64,000 bases of DNA, from the NCBI GenBank assembly GCA_031277615.1, contig JAITMC010000035.1, positions 1 to 64,000 of the forward strand. The letters run 5' to 3'. This document shows positions 34,799-43,440 of this stretch, piece after piece (the first letter of the stretch is position 1; each line of letters starts with the position of its first letter). Origin of the DNA: Chryseobacterium sp. (lineage in GTDB: Bacteria > Bacteroidota > Bacteroidia > Flavobacteriales > Weeksellaceae). The notes beneath the pieces are model-generated. The model was not told the DNA's origin. It ran no database searches and saw nothing but the letters and a program-made list of their open reading frames with translations. Both the position numbers and the translations under genes were made by a program.

Positions 34799-35152
34799 AT
34801 GAAATTATTTTCGACTTTGGGACTATTATTTTTCTCAGTTTCAGCCTATGCGCAGATAGGTATCAATACCGATACCCCTAAAGCTACCTTGGATATTACG
34901 GTAAAAAAAGAAACACTTTCCATTGAAGGCCTTATTCCGCCGCGATTAACCCTTGAAGAGCTGACTGCAAAAGGCAATACCCTTTACGGAGCTGAACAGG
35001 AGGGCACCATTATTTACATTCTCAACACCAATGGGGGAAACAAAGAGGGACAAAGGGAAAACATCGACGGCAAAGGACTTTATATCTTCGATTCTGAAGC
35101 AGAAAACAACGAAGGCCGCTGGATGTGTCTTTTCTGCTACGGCTTTGCTTAA
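34799..35152 (+). CDS. Small exported protein with GINTDTPKATLD repeat motif
   Basis: A 117-residue protein with a signal peptide (MKLFSTLGLLFFSVSAYAQ). The mature start IGINTDTPKATLDIT is the motif found at the N-terminus of many large flavobacterial surface or tail-fibre-like proteins; here the protein ends soon after, with CLFCYGF. It may be a minimal or truncated version. An in-frame ATG at 34694 would add 35 basic residues before the signal; the ATG at 34799 is preferred because it puts the signal at the N-terminus. Confidence 0.65.
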   Translation: MKLFSTLGLLFFSVSAYAQIGINTDTPKATLDITVKKETLSIEGLIPPRLTLEELTAKGNTLYGAEQEGTIIYILNTNGGNKEGQRENIDGKGLYIFDSEAENNEGRWMCLFCYGFA

Positions 35153-35184
35153 GTAAAAGAAACAGCAGCATCAACAAACAAAAA

Positions 35185-35206
35185 GCTTCCCTTTTACAAG
35201 GGAAGC
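35185..35206 (-). terminator. Hairpin downstream of the small exported gene
   Basis: GCTTCCCTT (35185-35193) pairs exactly with AAGGGAAGC (35198-35206) around TTAC. Its T run lies on the minus strand (AAAA before it on plus). It lies 33 bp past the stop of the plus-strand gene. Confidence 0.55.
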
Positions 35207-35371
35207 AAGAAGCATGATATAAAGTGATGAAAATATATAGGATGCAGGTTTTAAATCAAATGTAGTGCAATTAAATCTCTTTATTTTATGACCCGGGTCA
35301 TATAGCAGCTGCATCTTTTGTTGGTATATTTGAATCAATCAAACCCCATTTCCATCATTATTATCTTTTTA

Positions 35372-35397
35372 AACTTCCCGGTCCAGGGAAGTTTTTT
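35372..35397 (+). terminator. Terminator-like hairpin A upstream of the 74-residue gene
   Basis: AACTTCCC (35372-35379) pairs with GGGAAGTT (35386-35393), then TTTTT. No gene ends immediately before it. Confidence 0.6.
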
Positions 35398-35435
35398 AAA
35401 ACACTACTTTTTTAGACCCCCATATATTTTTTTTC

Positions 35436-35460
35436 AGCTCTCCTTCCCGGAGAGCTTTTT
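35436..35460 (+). terminator. Terminator-like hairpin B upstream of the 74-residue gene
   Basis: AGCTCTCC (35436-35443) pairs with GGAGAGCT (35449-35456), then a T run. It is the second such hairpin within 90 bp. Confidence 0.6.
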
Positions 35461-35536
35461 TACAAAAATCCATTCTGGAAATTATTTCGATTGGCATAAT
35501 TTATTCACTAATCAAAAAACATTAAAAACAGATATC

Positions 35537-35761
35537 ATGGCACACAGAAACTTTAAAAAAGAAGATTTTGTAAAAGATCAGAATGAATACCAACTGGTAT
35601 TCACGATCAACGAAATTGGTGAGGGCGTAAACCTGATCGTCGAAAGAAAAAATGAAAATGGTGAATATGAAGTTGTGCAGGCACAGATCAAAAGACTTAA
35701 TGAAAGCATTTTTGTATGCTGGAGCGAGCCATTCGACGGCAGAGTGATTTATGAGGATTAG
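35537..35761 (+). CDS. Small acidic protein of unknown function
   Basis: A 74-residue protein without signal peptide, beginning MAHRNFKKEDFVKDQNEYQ and ending FDGRVIYED. Beta-rich, mixed charge, one Cys (FVCWSEPF). The ATG at 35537 is used because it has a purine-rich leader (AACAGATATC) and because the 5' extension of the frame is low-complexity and covers two terminator hairpins. I do not recognise the family. Confidence 0.55.
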   Translation: MAHRNFKKEDFVKDQNEYQLVFTINEIGEGVNLIVERKNENGEYEVVQAQIKRLNESIFVCWSEPFDGRVIYED

Positions 35762-35779
35762 ATGAACTAGAACTAAAAA

Positions 35780-35827
35780 GACCTCCGGTGAAGGAGGCCT
35801 CAAAAACACAAATGATGAAAAAAATTT
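35780..35827 (+). repeat. Hairpin plus conserved tail, copy 1
   Basis: A hairpin (GACCTCC / GGAGGCCT, one mismatch) followed by AAAAACACAAATGATGAAAAAAAT. The GGAGGCCT and its tail recur at 37332. The hairpin may also end the 74-residue gene. Confidence 0.55.
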
Positions 35828-36290
35828 TTTATATCAGAAATAAAAATTAATCCTTTAATTCTGCTTCCAAAGTTAGCGTATAGTTTCTTTTTTGTTTATG
35901 AGCACAGTCATAATTCTGATTTTTTTATAACATTAATAAAATGAAATGATTTCCTTTTTTTATTCAGAATAACATATTTATGAATCAAAATTGTAATATT
36001 AAATATTTTCACAAAAATATAATAAGCGTAAAATAATTTTTCAATCAATACAAAACAAATATTCAGTTTTTACCAAAAATACGATTACTGCGTAAATCAG
36101 TAAAGAATTACAGCTTTAATAGAGATGCAATTATTTTACTATTTTAACATAAATAATTAATTATAAAAAACAATTTCACAGCCATAATCCTTAAAAAATA
36201 ATAAAAAAATATAACATATACCATGATCCATGTTATATTTTACAGAGATATTATTGCTTAGTTTTACACAAAATCTTAATTCATTATAAC
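35828..36290. other. Very AT-rich gene-free stretch
   Basis: About 460 bp of A/T-dominated DNA upstream of the glycosyltransferase gene, with no coding signal, no clear TAnnTTTG, and short T- and A-tracts throughout. Confidence 0.5.
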
Positions 36291-37121
36291 GTGATAAAGT
36301 TTTCTATACTTATAGCTAACTATAATAATGGGAAGTATTTTAGAGATTGTTATAACTCGCTGATCAGCCAGTCTTTTGGAAATTGGGAAGCTATAATTGT
36401 CGACGATGCCTCTACAGATAATTCCGTGGAGGTAATTGAAGCTATTATTAAAGATGATCCCCGTTTCAAAATGTATCACAATTCCTCCAACCAGGGTTGC
36501 GGCTACACCAAAAGAGAATGCATGAAATATGCGGAAGGAGAAATATGTGCCTATCTGGATCCTGACGATGCGTTATTTCCTGATGCTTTAGCGAAAACAG
36601 TACGGGAATATATCGGTAACACTAGCATTGTGGCCACCTATTCCCAGATGATGCTCTGTGATGAAAACCTAACTCCCGATAAGGTATATGGTGGAACTAA
36701 ACAAATCTATAACGACCGTTATTTTTTTAACTGTCCTATACAGTTTGCGCATTTTTTCACCTTTAAGAAAGAGATTTATTTAAAAACCTCCGGTATTAAC
36801 CCAGCTTTGAAAAGTGCTGTAGATCAGGATTTATATTTAAAGATTCTTGAACACGGCGGTGTAAAATACATCAAAGAGCCTCTTTATCTCTACCGGCTGC
36901 ATTCCAATGGTATTTCACAACAGAAATCCAAGCAGGGAGCCAAAGAATCTTTTGCTAAAGTAATCCATGAGACCATGCAGAGAAGAGGAATCCAAAAAAT
37001 CAATAACCAGATGGTCCCCGAAGTATATACCAGCGCACAGGAGATCTATGAACTTCTGAATTATCAGACTCAAAAATTGCACCGGCTGATTAATAAAGTA
37101 AAAGTAACATTCAATATATAA
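36291..37121 (+). CDS. Family 2 glycosyltransferase, GTG start
   Basis: A 276-residue GT-A fold enzyme that moves a sugar from a nucleotide sugar. It opens with MIKFSILIANYNNGKYF, has VDDASTD (about 39-45) and the DPDD metal-binding DxD stretch near 93 (AYLDPDDAL). The start is GTG at 36291, as this is the only position that gives the family-normal opening. It is a lone gene in AT-rich DNA rather than part of a polysaccharide cluster, which suggests possible transfer. The acceptor is unknown. Confidence 0.85.
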   Translation: MIKFSILIANYNNGKYFRDCYNSLISQSFGNWEAIIVDDASTDNSVEVIEAIIKDDPRFKMYHNSSNQGCGYTKRECMKYAEGEICAYLDPDDALFPDALAKTVREYIGNTSIVATYSQMMLCDENLTPDKVYGGTKQIYNDRYFFNCPIQFAHFFTFKKEIYLKTSGINPALKSAVDQDLYLKILEHGGVKYIKEPLYLYRLHSNGISQQKSKQGAKESFAKVIHETMQRRGIQKINNQMVPEVYTSAQEIYELLNYQTQKLHRLINKVKVTFNI

Positions 37122-37666
37122 CAAAGAAGGCTTCTCAGAAATGGGAAGTTTTTTATTTTGATAGACACAGCTTTGAATAAGGTAACGGGACGGGAAGAGA
37201 CTATCAGTGATCATTACTGAAACTCTCTATACAATCAAATGATCCGAAAACAAATAAACAAATACGGTCTTCTAATTTTCACAACTTCATCATCCATCTT
37301 CAAGACATTAACAGAAACGGCCCCCTTCTCAGGAGGCCTAAAAACACAAATGATGAAAAAAATCTATTCAGAAAAATCCAAACAGAATTTCTTGGACAGT
37401 TACTGTCTTATTTCTTTTTTGATCATTTCCCATAAGGAATATCAAATTTATATTCTTAAAATACTCCCTTGATCAGTGGAGCAGAAATCAGATTTAAATA
37501 TTAATTCCAACTTCTCAATGAAAGTTTTCCAGTTTTTTTAAGCAGTTAAATTTAATATAAAAATAAAACAAGATGAAATAAAAAACTAAAATAACTTCAC
37601 ATCAATTAAAAAAATCCTCTCACGAGGACTTACAAATTTATTTAAATATTTCTTCACTCGCAAAAG
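37122..37666. other. Gene-poor stretch with a second copy of the hairpin-tail repeat
   Basis: AT-rich DNA after the glycosyltransferase. A weak hairpin (CTTCTC / GGGAAG) near 37128-37147 may end that gene. GGAGGCCT followed by AAAAACACAAATGATGAAAAAAAT at 37332-37364 repeats the element at 35793. A 77-codon open frame at 37239-37472 runs across the repeat and is not credible as a gene. Confidence 0.5.
37615..37628 (-). terminator. Terminator of the small lipoprotein gene
   Basis: TCCTC (37615-37619) and GAGGA (37624-37628) pair around TCAC; on the minus strand a T run follows. It lies 39 bp past the stop of the lipoprotein gene. Confidence 0.6.
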
Positions 37667-38119
37667 TTATTCAGACCAGGTAACAGGAATATAAACGGTA
37701 ATATATCCATCTGCATCAACCTGAGCATCAGAAACAGCCATCGTTACTGAACCATAGCCTGTCCAGCCTCCCTGTCCCTGCATTGCAGAAAAAACATAAT
37801 TCCCACCGGGAATCCCTTCATAATATTGAGGAAGCGTCTGAAATCCTCCACTGTAATAGGTGTCAAATACCTCACCGGTATCTGTATTTTCAGCAAGAAA
37901 GCTCCCTACATCGTGGCTGCCGGAAAGAATTTTTGTTCCATCCTGGTACAAAAGCCCGAATCTTACTTTATACGTTTTTGTTTTGGAAGTTTCTTTGGAT
38001 TGTCTGGCCTGTTCCTGAGATTGAGGCTGGGCATCCAGCATATCATCATTTGAAGAACACGAAACCGCTACTGCAGACATACCGGCCAGGGCCAGCATCA
38101 TAAAAATTGATCTTTTCAT
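37667..38119 (-). CDS. Lipoprotein of unknown function
   Basis: A 150-residue protein with a lipoprotein signal (MKRSIFMMLALAGMSAVAVSC, Cys 21) and SSNDD after it, which fits Bacteroidota outer-membrane or surface lipoproteins. The mature part is a beta-sandwich-like domain with Gly/Tyr segments (GSHDVGSFL, YYSGGFQTLPQYYEGIPGGNYVF, GYITVYIPVTW). The ATG at 38119 is used because it puts the signal at the N-terminus; the frame is open further upstream. Family not recognised. Confidence 0.7.
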   Translation of the reverse strand: MKRSIFMMLALAGMSAVAVSCSSNDDMLDAQPQSQEQARQSKETSKTKTYKVRFGLLYQDGTKILSGSHDVGSFLAENTDTGEVFDTYYSGGFQTLPQYYEGIPGGNYVFSAMQGQGGWTGYGSVTMAVSDAQVDADGYITVYIPVTWSE

Positions 38120-38398
38120 AATTAAAGTAATTTGGTGTAACAAAAGTAAGTATTTCATGTGAACTGAATGAAAATAAACCATGAACTAAAAATTATATTA
38201 AGATCGGAAAATCAATGCCTTAAAAAATTTATTAAAAAGCACTGCAGTGCTTTTTCTGTTTCTTAAAATGGCCTAAAACCATCAAAATTTCATACTTTTA
38301 TCTATTTTAACATTCTTTAACTAAAATTTGGCTTCATAATTGAAAATACCTACAAAGTTGAAGCCGTTAGGCAGAAACTGCTTATTAAAATTTGAATT

Positions 38399-38950
38399 AT
38401 GAAAAAGATAGTATTAACAGGGTTTTTATCCGTTTTTTTAATGACGGCCTGTAAGAAAGACGAAAGAACCGCAGAAAAATCTCTGGAAGAGCAGAAACTT
38501 GAATTTCAGGCCAGACAGCTTGAAATAGAAAAACAAAAGCTGGCTATTGAAAAAGAAAAGCTGGTATACGAAGCCCAGAAGAAAGCAGACAGCATTGCAG
38601 AAGATAAAAAATCAAAAACTGCTGCTGCCAATAATTCAAAACCTCAGATCATAAGAGAAACAAAAACCATATACAGAGACCGAAACTCCAATTCCAATTC
38701 AGGTGGCGGAAGCTATGCAGATAACGGAAGCAGTGCTTCACAGGGAACCACCCAAAAGAAAAAAGGGATGAGTAAGGCTGCCAAAGGAACCATTATCGGT
38801 ACTGTTGGGGGAGCTGCTGCAGGAGCTATCATTGCCAAGAAGAACAGAGGTCTTGGTGCCGTGATCGGAGGAGTTGTCGGGGGTGCAACCGGATATACCA
38901 TCGGTAGATCTCAGGACAGGAAAGACGGAAGAGTACAACCGCGTAATTAA
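38399..38950 (+). CDS. Glycine-zipper lipoprotein with coiled coil
   Basis: A 183-residue protein. The lipoprotein signal ends at FLMTAC (Cys 18). Residues about 25-65 are a Lys/Glu/Gln-rich coiled coil (EKSLEEQKLEFQARQLEIEK). A Ser/Asn/Gly linker follows, and residues 125-175 are a Gly/Ala-rich zipper (IGTVGGAAAGAIIAKK, VIGGVVGGATGYTIGRSQ) like that of YMGG-type or OmpA-like anchoring proteins. Probably anchors in or passes through the outer membrane. Function is not known. Confidence 0.78.
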   Translation: MKKIVLTGFLSVFLMTACKKDERTAEKSLEEQKLEFQARQLEIEKQKLAIEKEKLVYEAQKKADSIAEDKKSKTAAANNSKPQIIRETKTIYRDRNSNSNSGGGSYADNGSSASQGTTQKKKGMSKAAKGTIIGTVGGAAAGAIIAKKNRGLGAVIGGVVGGATGYTIGRSQDRKDGRVQPRN

Positions 38951-38971
38951 TATTTTTCACGATAACATGTA

Positions 38972-39000
38972 AAGATTGCTTATTTTTAGGCAATCTTTTT
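38972..39000 (+). terminator. Terminator of the Gly-zipper lipoprotein gene
   Basis: AGATTGC (38973-38979) and GCAATCT (38990-38996 region) pair around a T-rich loop, followed by seven T. An open frame begins with TTG inside this hairpin, which argues against that codon as a start for the next gene. Confidence 0.7.
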
Positions 39001-39002
39001 TT

Positions 39003-40643
39003 ATGATCTTACTTCTGTTTTCCTGTATTCTTATCATCCCGGTTCTGGCAGGCTGGGGAAAGATCATGGAGTGTATTTTCGGAGCAGTGTATGACGGCAT
39101 CTCAGGAAAGATTATTTTCGGAATACTCGGATTGAGTCTCATCTGGACTGTTTCAGCATTTTTGATGCCTGTGAATATATATATGGAAGTTCCGGTAATT
39201 CTTGCAGGACTTTTCTTTTTTTTCAGAAATAAACAATATGGGTATTTCTATCACTTTTCAAAAAAAGACACTGTTTTATTGTCAGGGATATCATTGATTA
39301 TTCTGTATTGCAGTTCCTTCTATCCGTACCTGCTGGATCATTTCGGGTATTATGTTCCCACAATACAATGGCTGACTGAATACGGCCTGGTTAAAGGAAT
39401 TTCAAACCTGGAGCTTACGTTGGGGCAGATGTCCGTATGGCATATTTTCCAGGCAGGATTTTCAGGGTTTTCAGATCCTTTTTTAAGGATCAACGCTGTT
39501 CTTTTGATCATCTATACCCTGTACATCTTTGAGAAAAAAAGCTGGATCCAGCTCTGTTTTTTACCGGTACTGCTTCTTTTTTCACAATCCCCCTCTCCTG
39601 ATCTGCCCGTTATTACCTTATCCCTGATAATGCTTCAGGAAATCATCAGCGGAAATAAAAATACTTCTCTTCTTTTTGCTTTTTCCATTTTTGTTTTTGC
39701 TATAAAACCAACGATGATATGGCTTCCGGTTCTGGCTTTTCTTTACTCCGTTTTTATTGTTAAATCCGGATTCAAGAGCCTGATTTTTGGAACCACGATT
39801 CTCTTTTTATTTTTTATTAAAAATATCTGGACCTTCGGATATCCGGTTTTCCCAGTCTCCATCGCAGATTTAGGAGTTCCTTGGAAACCTGACCCCGGAA
39901 TATTACAAACGTCTTCTCAATTTGCCATTCAGAAAACGTTTGATATGCAGTATTCTTATGAAGCCATTCAGAAATTCAGTTTCGGAGATTATATCAAAAA
40001 CTGGCTCACACTAAAAGGGATCAAATCCAAAATCAATATCCTTTTTATTATCAGTATCATTTTATTTTCGGTTTTCACTTTTGTCAAAAAGAAAAAAATT
40101 CTGAGCCTGATCTGTATTTCATTATTGATCAAAAGTGTACTGGTCCTTGTTTTTTCAGCACAGTACCGTTTTTTTATTGACATATTTTTCGTTATATTTT
40201 TTGTGCTTTTTCTCCCTTATCTCAACAAAAAAAGATCGGTTTTTATTTTTACGTCCGGAGCTTTGGTTCTGATATTTATCTTATCCTTTCCTGCTTTCAT
40301 TCAACAGTATGTTCCCAGCTTCAAACCGGGAAATTTCATGGCAGGATTTCAAAAAAAACAAGTCTGCAAACCCTCCGTCTATCAATATAAAAAATATGAT
40401 ACGTTTCAGGTGGGAAACCTCCGGTTCAATGTTTCAAAAAATTATCCTTTCAGTTTTGATTCACCGCCTCCATCCGTTTCAAAAGAATCTATTCTTCAGG
40501 ATCTGAACGCAGGAATTTTCCCGCAGTGTATTGATCCGAAAAATATAAAAAAAGGATTCATCCGGAAAAAACTTTCTCCCCATGAAAAAATGGAGGTTGA
40601 AAACATTATCCATAATATCAAAAACACTGATAAACAGAACTAA
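39003..40643 (+). CDS. Polytopic membrane protein, possible GT-C-like glycosyltransferase
   Basis: A 546-residue protein with about a dozen hydrophobic helices across its length and short soluble loops; a periplasm-sized soluble tail is at residues 430-546. It resembles LIC_10190-like and GT-C fold membrane proteins in layout (SLIILYCSSFYPYLLDHFGYYVPTIQW near 90), but no catalytic motif is certain. The ATG at 39003 is used; the TTG at 38976 lies in the preceding terminator. Its role is open: lipid-linked sugar transfer is one guess. Confidence 0.65.
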   Translation: MILLLFSCILIIPVLAGWGKIMECIFGAVYDGISGKIIFGILGLSLIWTVSAFLMPVNIYMEVPVILAGLFFFFRNKQYGYFYHFSKKDTVLLSGISLIILYCSSFYPYLLDHFGYYVPTIQWLTEYGLVKGISNLELTLGQMSVWHIFQAGFSGFSDPFLRINAVLLIIYTLYIFEKKSWIQLCFLPVLLLFSQSPSPDLPVITLSLIMLQEIISGNKNTSLLFAFSIFVFAIKPTMIWLPVLAFLYSVFIVKSGFKSLIFGTTILFLFFIKNIWTFGYPVFPVSIADLGVPWKPDPGILQTSSQFAIQKTFDMQYSYEAIQKFSFGDYIKNWLTLKGIKSKINILFIISIILFSVFTFVKKKKILSLICISLLIKSVLVLVFSAQYRFFIDIFFVIFFVLFLPYLNKKRSVFIFTSGALVLIFILSFPAFIQQYVPSFKPGNFMAGFQKKQVCKPSVYQYKKYDTFQVGNLRFNVSKNYPFSFDSPPPSVSKESILQDLNAGIFPQCIDPKNIKKGFIRKKLSPHEKMEVENIIHNIKNTDKQN

Positions 40644-40675
40644 TCCGGAAACTTTATTATCTGGAGAAAAAAAGG

Positions 40676-40683
40676 TAATTTTG
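40676..40683 (+). promoter_or_regulatory. -7 element (TAATTTTG) 4 bp before the aroC ATG
   Basis: TAATTTTG fits TAnnTTTG and ends at 40683, with the ATG at 40688. Transcription would begin about at the start codon. No clear -33 TTG at the right spacing was seen. Confidence 0.5.
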
Positions 40684-40687
40684 TATC

Positions 40688-41758
40688 ATGTTCAACACGT
40701 TAGGTAATCTTCTCAGTCTTACAACATTTGGAGAAAGTCACGGTGCGGCTTATGGCGGCATCATCAATAATTTTCCGGCAGGTTTAACGGTAGATCTCGA
40801 TCGGGTTCAATATGAGCTTGACCGTAGAAAGCCCGGCCAGTCGGCTATTGTCACACAAAGAAAAGAAAGCGATACGGTAAAGTTTCTTTCCGGAATTTTT
40901 GAAGGAAAAACAACCGGTACTCCTATTGGTTTCATCATTGAAAATGAAAATCAGAAATCAAAGGATTATGATCACATCGCGAATGCATACCGTCCGAGCC
41001 ATGCGGATTTTACCTATGATCAGAAATTCGGGATCAGGGATCACCGTGGCGGTGGAAAATCTTCAGCGAGAGAAACCATTAACTGGGTGGTTGCAGGAGC
41101 GCTTGCCAAACAGCTTTTATCTGATATAGAGATTAATGCTTATGTATCTTCCGTAGGCGATATTTTCTGTGAAAAGCCCTACCAGGCTTTGGATTTTTCC
41201 CAGACGGAAAGCAATGAAGTGCGCTGCCCGGATGCTGAAACCGCTGCAAAAATGATCGAAAGGATCAAAGAAATCAAAAAGGAAGGAAATACCATTGGCG
41301 GAACCATTACCTGTGTCATCAAAAATGTTCCCGCAGGAATTGGTGAACCCGTATTTTCAAAACTTCAGGCGGAACTGGCAAAAGCTATGCTCAACATCAA
41401 CGCCTGTAAAGGATTTGAATATGGAAGCGGATTCTGTGGCGCTAAAATGACCGGAAAGGAGCATAACGATGCCTTCAACACCGATTTTACCACAAAATCC
41501 AATCTATCCGGAGGAATCCAGGGCGGAATTTCCAATGGAATGGATATCTATTTCCGGGTAGCTTTCAAACCGGTCGCAACCATTTTAAGACCTCAGGAAA
41601 GTGTGGATAAAGACGGAAATCCGGTTATTGTGGAAGGTAAAGGGCGTCATGATCCATGTGTACTGCCAAGAGCCGTTCCTGTTGTGGAAAGCCTCGCGGC
41701 ATTTGTGCTCGCAGATCTGTTCCTGATCAACAAAACAAGAAATATCAATCATTTTTAA
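40688..41758 (+). CDS. aroC: Chorismate synthase
   Basis: AroC forms chorismate from EPSP using reduced FMN, the last step of the shikimate pathway. The 356-residue protein carries the three family signatures: [14 protein letters not shown] near residue 15, [14 protein letters not shown] (around 102-115) with [13 protein letters not shown] right after it, and ending [10 protein letters not shown] near 300. The length is normal. Two thioredoxin-fold genes follow on the same strand. Confidence 0.96.
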   Translation: MFNTLGNLLSLTTFGESHGAAYGGIINNFPAGLTVDLDRVQYELDRRKPGQSAIVTQRKESDTVKFLSGIFEGKTTGTPIGFIIENENQKSKDYDHIANAYRPSHADFTYDQKFGIRDHRGGGKSSARETINWVVAGALAKQLLSDIEINAYVSSVGDIFCEKPYQALDFSQTESNEVRCPDAETAAKMIERIKEIKKEGNTIGGTITCVIKNVPAGIGEPVFSKLQAELAKAMLNINACKGFEYGSGFCGAKMTGKEHNDAFNTDFTTKSNLSGGIQGGISNGMDIYFRVAFKPVATILRPQESVDKDGNPVIVEGKGRHDPCVLPRAVPVVESLAAFVLADLFLINKTRNINHF

Positions 41759-41775
41759 TATACTAATACAGGGTA

Positions 41776-42339
41776 ATGAAAAATTACTGGGACAACGGAA
41801 TTTCTTTTGAAGAATATATCCGTATAGGAAAAGAAAGACTTGAAAACCCTGCCACTCAGCAGGATGCAGAATACAAACCTTATTACGAGCTGGGAATTCA
41901 GAGAATGGACAGGACTTTAAAGAAGTATGTTCGGGATGAAGAGCAGCTGAAAGAACTGGAGTCAAAGAATTTCGACGGAAAGATTCTTATCATTTCCGAA
42001 GCATGGTGCGGCGATGCCAGTGCCACGGTTCCTGCTCTGGTCAAGTTTTTTGAAGGCCACAACGAGGTAAGGATTTTCCTCAGAGACAGCGATAAAAGCC
42101 TGATCAACCAGTTTCTGACCAACGGCACGGAATCTATTCCGAAAGTGATCATCCTGGACCATGAATTCAATGTAAAAAACTCATGGGGTCCGCGTCCGAA
42201 ATACGGACATGAGCTGCTGATGAAATACAAAGCTGACCCTGACGGCTACCCGAAGGACACTTTTTACAACGACCTGCAGCTGTATTATGCCAAAAACAGG
42301 GGTAAAGACGCAGTACAGGAAATTTTAGATTTGTTGTAG
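41776..42339 (+). CDS. Thioredoxin-like protein with a single Cys (WCGD)
   Basis: A 187-residue thioredoxin-fold protein. The redox site reads WCGD (Cys 78) where thioredoxins have WCxxC, and I see no other Cys in the protein, so disulfide reduction by the usual two-Cys way is ruled out. A monothiol or peroxiredoxin-like chemistry, or a chaperone role, is possible. A cis-Pro follows (ESIPKVIIL, about 126-134). It starts 17 bp after aroC and the TlpA-like gene follows 39 bp on. Confidence 0.8.
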   Translation: MKNYWDNGISFEEYIRIGKERLENPATQQDAEYKPYYELGIQRMDRTLKKYVRDEEQLKELESKNFDGKILIISEAWCGDASATVPALVKFFEGHNEVRIFLRDSDKSLINQFLTNGTESIPKVIILDHEFNVKNSWGPRPKYGHELLMKYKADPDGYPKDTFYNDLQLYYAKNRGKDAVQEILDLL

Positions 42340-42378
42340 CCTTGTTTGAGGCCGCAAAATAACGGTAAAAATCAGTCT

Positions 42379-42918
42379 ATGAAAAAAAGTATTATTTATA
42401 TTGTCCTTCTCGCCATTATCGGTGTTATTGTTTTTGTTCCGGGTATAAGAAAATATCTGCAGGATCAGTTCTTTCCGGTTGCCACTATTGAAAATGCAGT
42501 ACATGTAAGCGAAGAAGATTATGATATTGAGCTGAAAGGAATCAATACTCCGGATACCAATCTCAAAAATTTCAAAAACAAAGCTGTTTTTCTTAATTTC
42601 TGGGGAACCTGGTGCCCGCCATGCCGGAAAGAATGGCCTTCTATCCAGAAGCTGTACGATTCCAGAAAAGGAAACGTAGATTTTGTCCTGATCGCCATGA
42701 ATGATAAAGAGGATGCGGTAAGAAAATTTTTAGAAGAAAATAAATATAACGTTCCCGTTTATATCGCGCAAAGTCCGATTTCTGAAAAGATTCTTCCCAA
42801 AGCTTTTCCTACCACCTTTCTTCTGGATAAAACCGGAAGAATCATCATTAAGGAAGATGCCTACAGAGACTGGAACACAGAAACGGTGCACCAGTTTATC
42901 GATAATATTATCAAGTAA
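42379..42918 (+). CDS. TlpA-like thiol-disulfide oxidoreductase, membrane-anchored
   Basis: A 179-residue protein with an N-terminal membrane anchor (MKKSIIYIVLLAIIGVIVFV) and a periplasmic thioredoxin domain whose active site is WCPPC (around residue 78, NFWGTWCPPCRKEWPS). Cis-Pro near KAFPTTFLLD. It should reduce periplasmic disulfides, for example in cytochrome c maturation or other Cys proteins. The start at 42379 is used because earlier codons give no anchor at the N-terminus. Pairing with the monothiol gene upstream may be meaningful. Confidence 0.87.
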   Translation: MKKSIIYIVLLAIIGVIVFVPGIRKYLQDQFFPVATIENAVHVSEEDYDIELKGINTPDTNLKNFKNKAVFLNFWGTWCPPCRKEWPSIQKLYDSRKGNVDFVLIAMNDKEDAVRKFLEENKYNVPVYIAQSPISEKILPKAFPTTFLLDKTGRIIIKEDAYRDWNTETVHQFIDNIIK

Positions 42919-43000
42919 TTTTAACTAAATTTTATAATTAGTTGGTACAAAATTTGCGAAATTTACAACGTTGAAAAATTTATTTAAAACTAAACACAAA

Positions 43001-43342
43001 ATGAAATATTCAAAATTGAATCTTGCAAAAGAAGCCATTAGCCACAAAGGTTTCGTAAAAAAAATCCCTGATATTTTCAGAATGGTAAAAATGTGGAGAA
43101 AAGGAACGTATCCGATGAAATCCATTGACATTATCCTTCCGTTACTGGGACTTTTATATGTAATCTCTCCTATTGACCTTCTTCCCGAATTTGCCATTCC
43201 GGTGCTTGGGGTGATGGATGACCTTGCCGTCCTCTCCCTTACCATTCCGAAACTGGTGAAGGAAGTAGACAAATTCCTGCTGTGGGAAGCAGAACAAAGG
43301 CTTAAAGGCACAAAAATTATTGATGCAGAAATTGTAAAATAA
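43001..43342 (+). CDS. YkvA family (DUF1232) membrane protein
   Basis: A 113-residue protein with the DUF1232 signature PLLGLLYVISPIDLLPEF (about residues 46-63) and a second hydrophobic stretch (IPVLGVMDDLAVLSL). The family is widespread and of unknown function, with a membrane-associated helical hairpin. The ATG at 43001 is taken; an upstream TTG in frame at 42971 has no support. A terminator follows. Confidence 0.85.
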   Translation: MKYSKLNLAKEAISHKGFVKKIPDIFRMVKMWRKGTYPMKSIDIILPLLGLLYVISPIDLLPEFAIPVLGVMDDLAVLSLTIPKLVKEVDKFLLWEAEQRLKGTKIIDAEIVK

Positions 43343-43364
43343 TTGCATTCACAAAGAAAATATA

Positions 43365-43398
43365 AACCATCTCAGGAAATTCCGGGATGGTTTTTTGT
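43365..43398 (+). terminator. Terminator after the YkvA gene
   Basis: AACCATC (43365-43371) pairs with GATGGTT (43386-43392), then TTTTT. Confidence 0.7.
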
Positions 43399-43440
43399 TG
43401 ACAAATCTCCGATAAATTTTTAAGCCTTATTTCAAATCCT

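Noticed and set aside
35318-35536. N-terminal extension of the 74-residue gene
   Set aside because: It reads through two terminator hairpins and is low-complexity; the ATG at 35537 is better.
37239-37472. Open frame of 77 codons on the plus strand
   Set aside because: It crosses the hairpin-tail repeat, has no promoter or family resemblance, and its composition is that of the surrounding noncoding DNA.
42971-43000. TTG start ten codons upstream of the YkvA gene
   Set aside because: The ATG at 43001 fits the family length, and the extra residues have no support.
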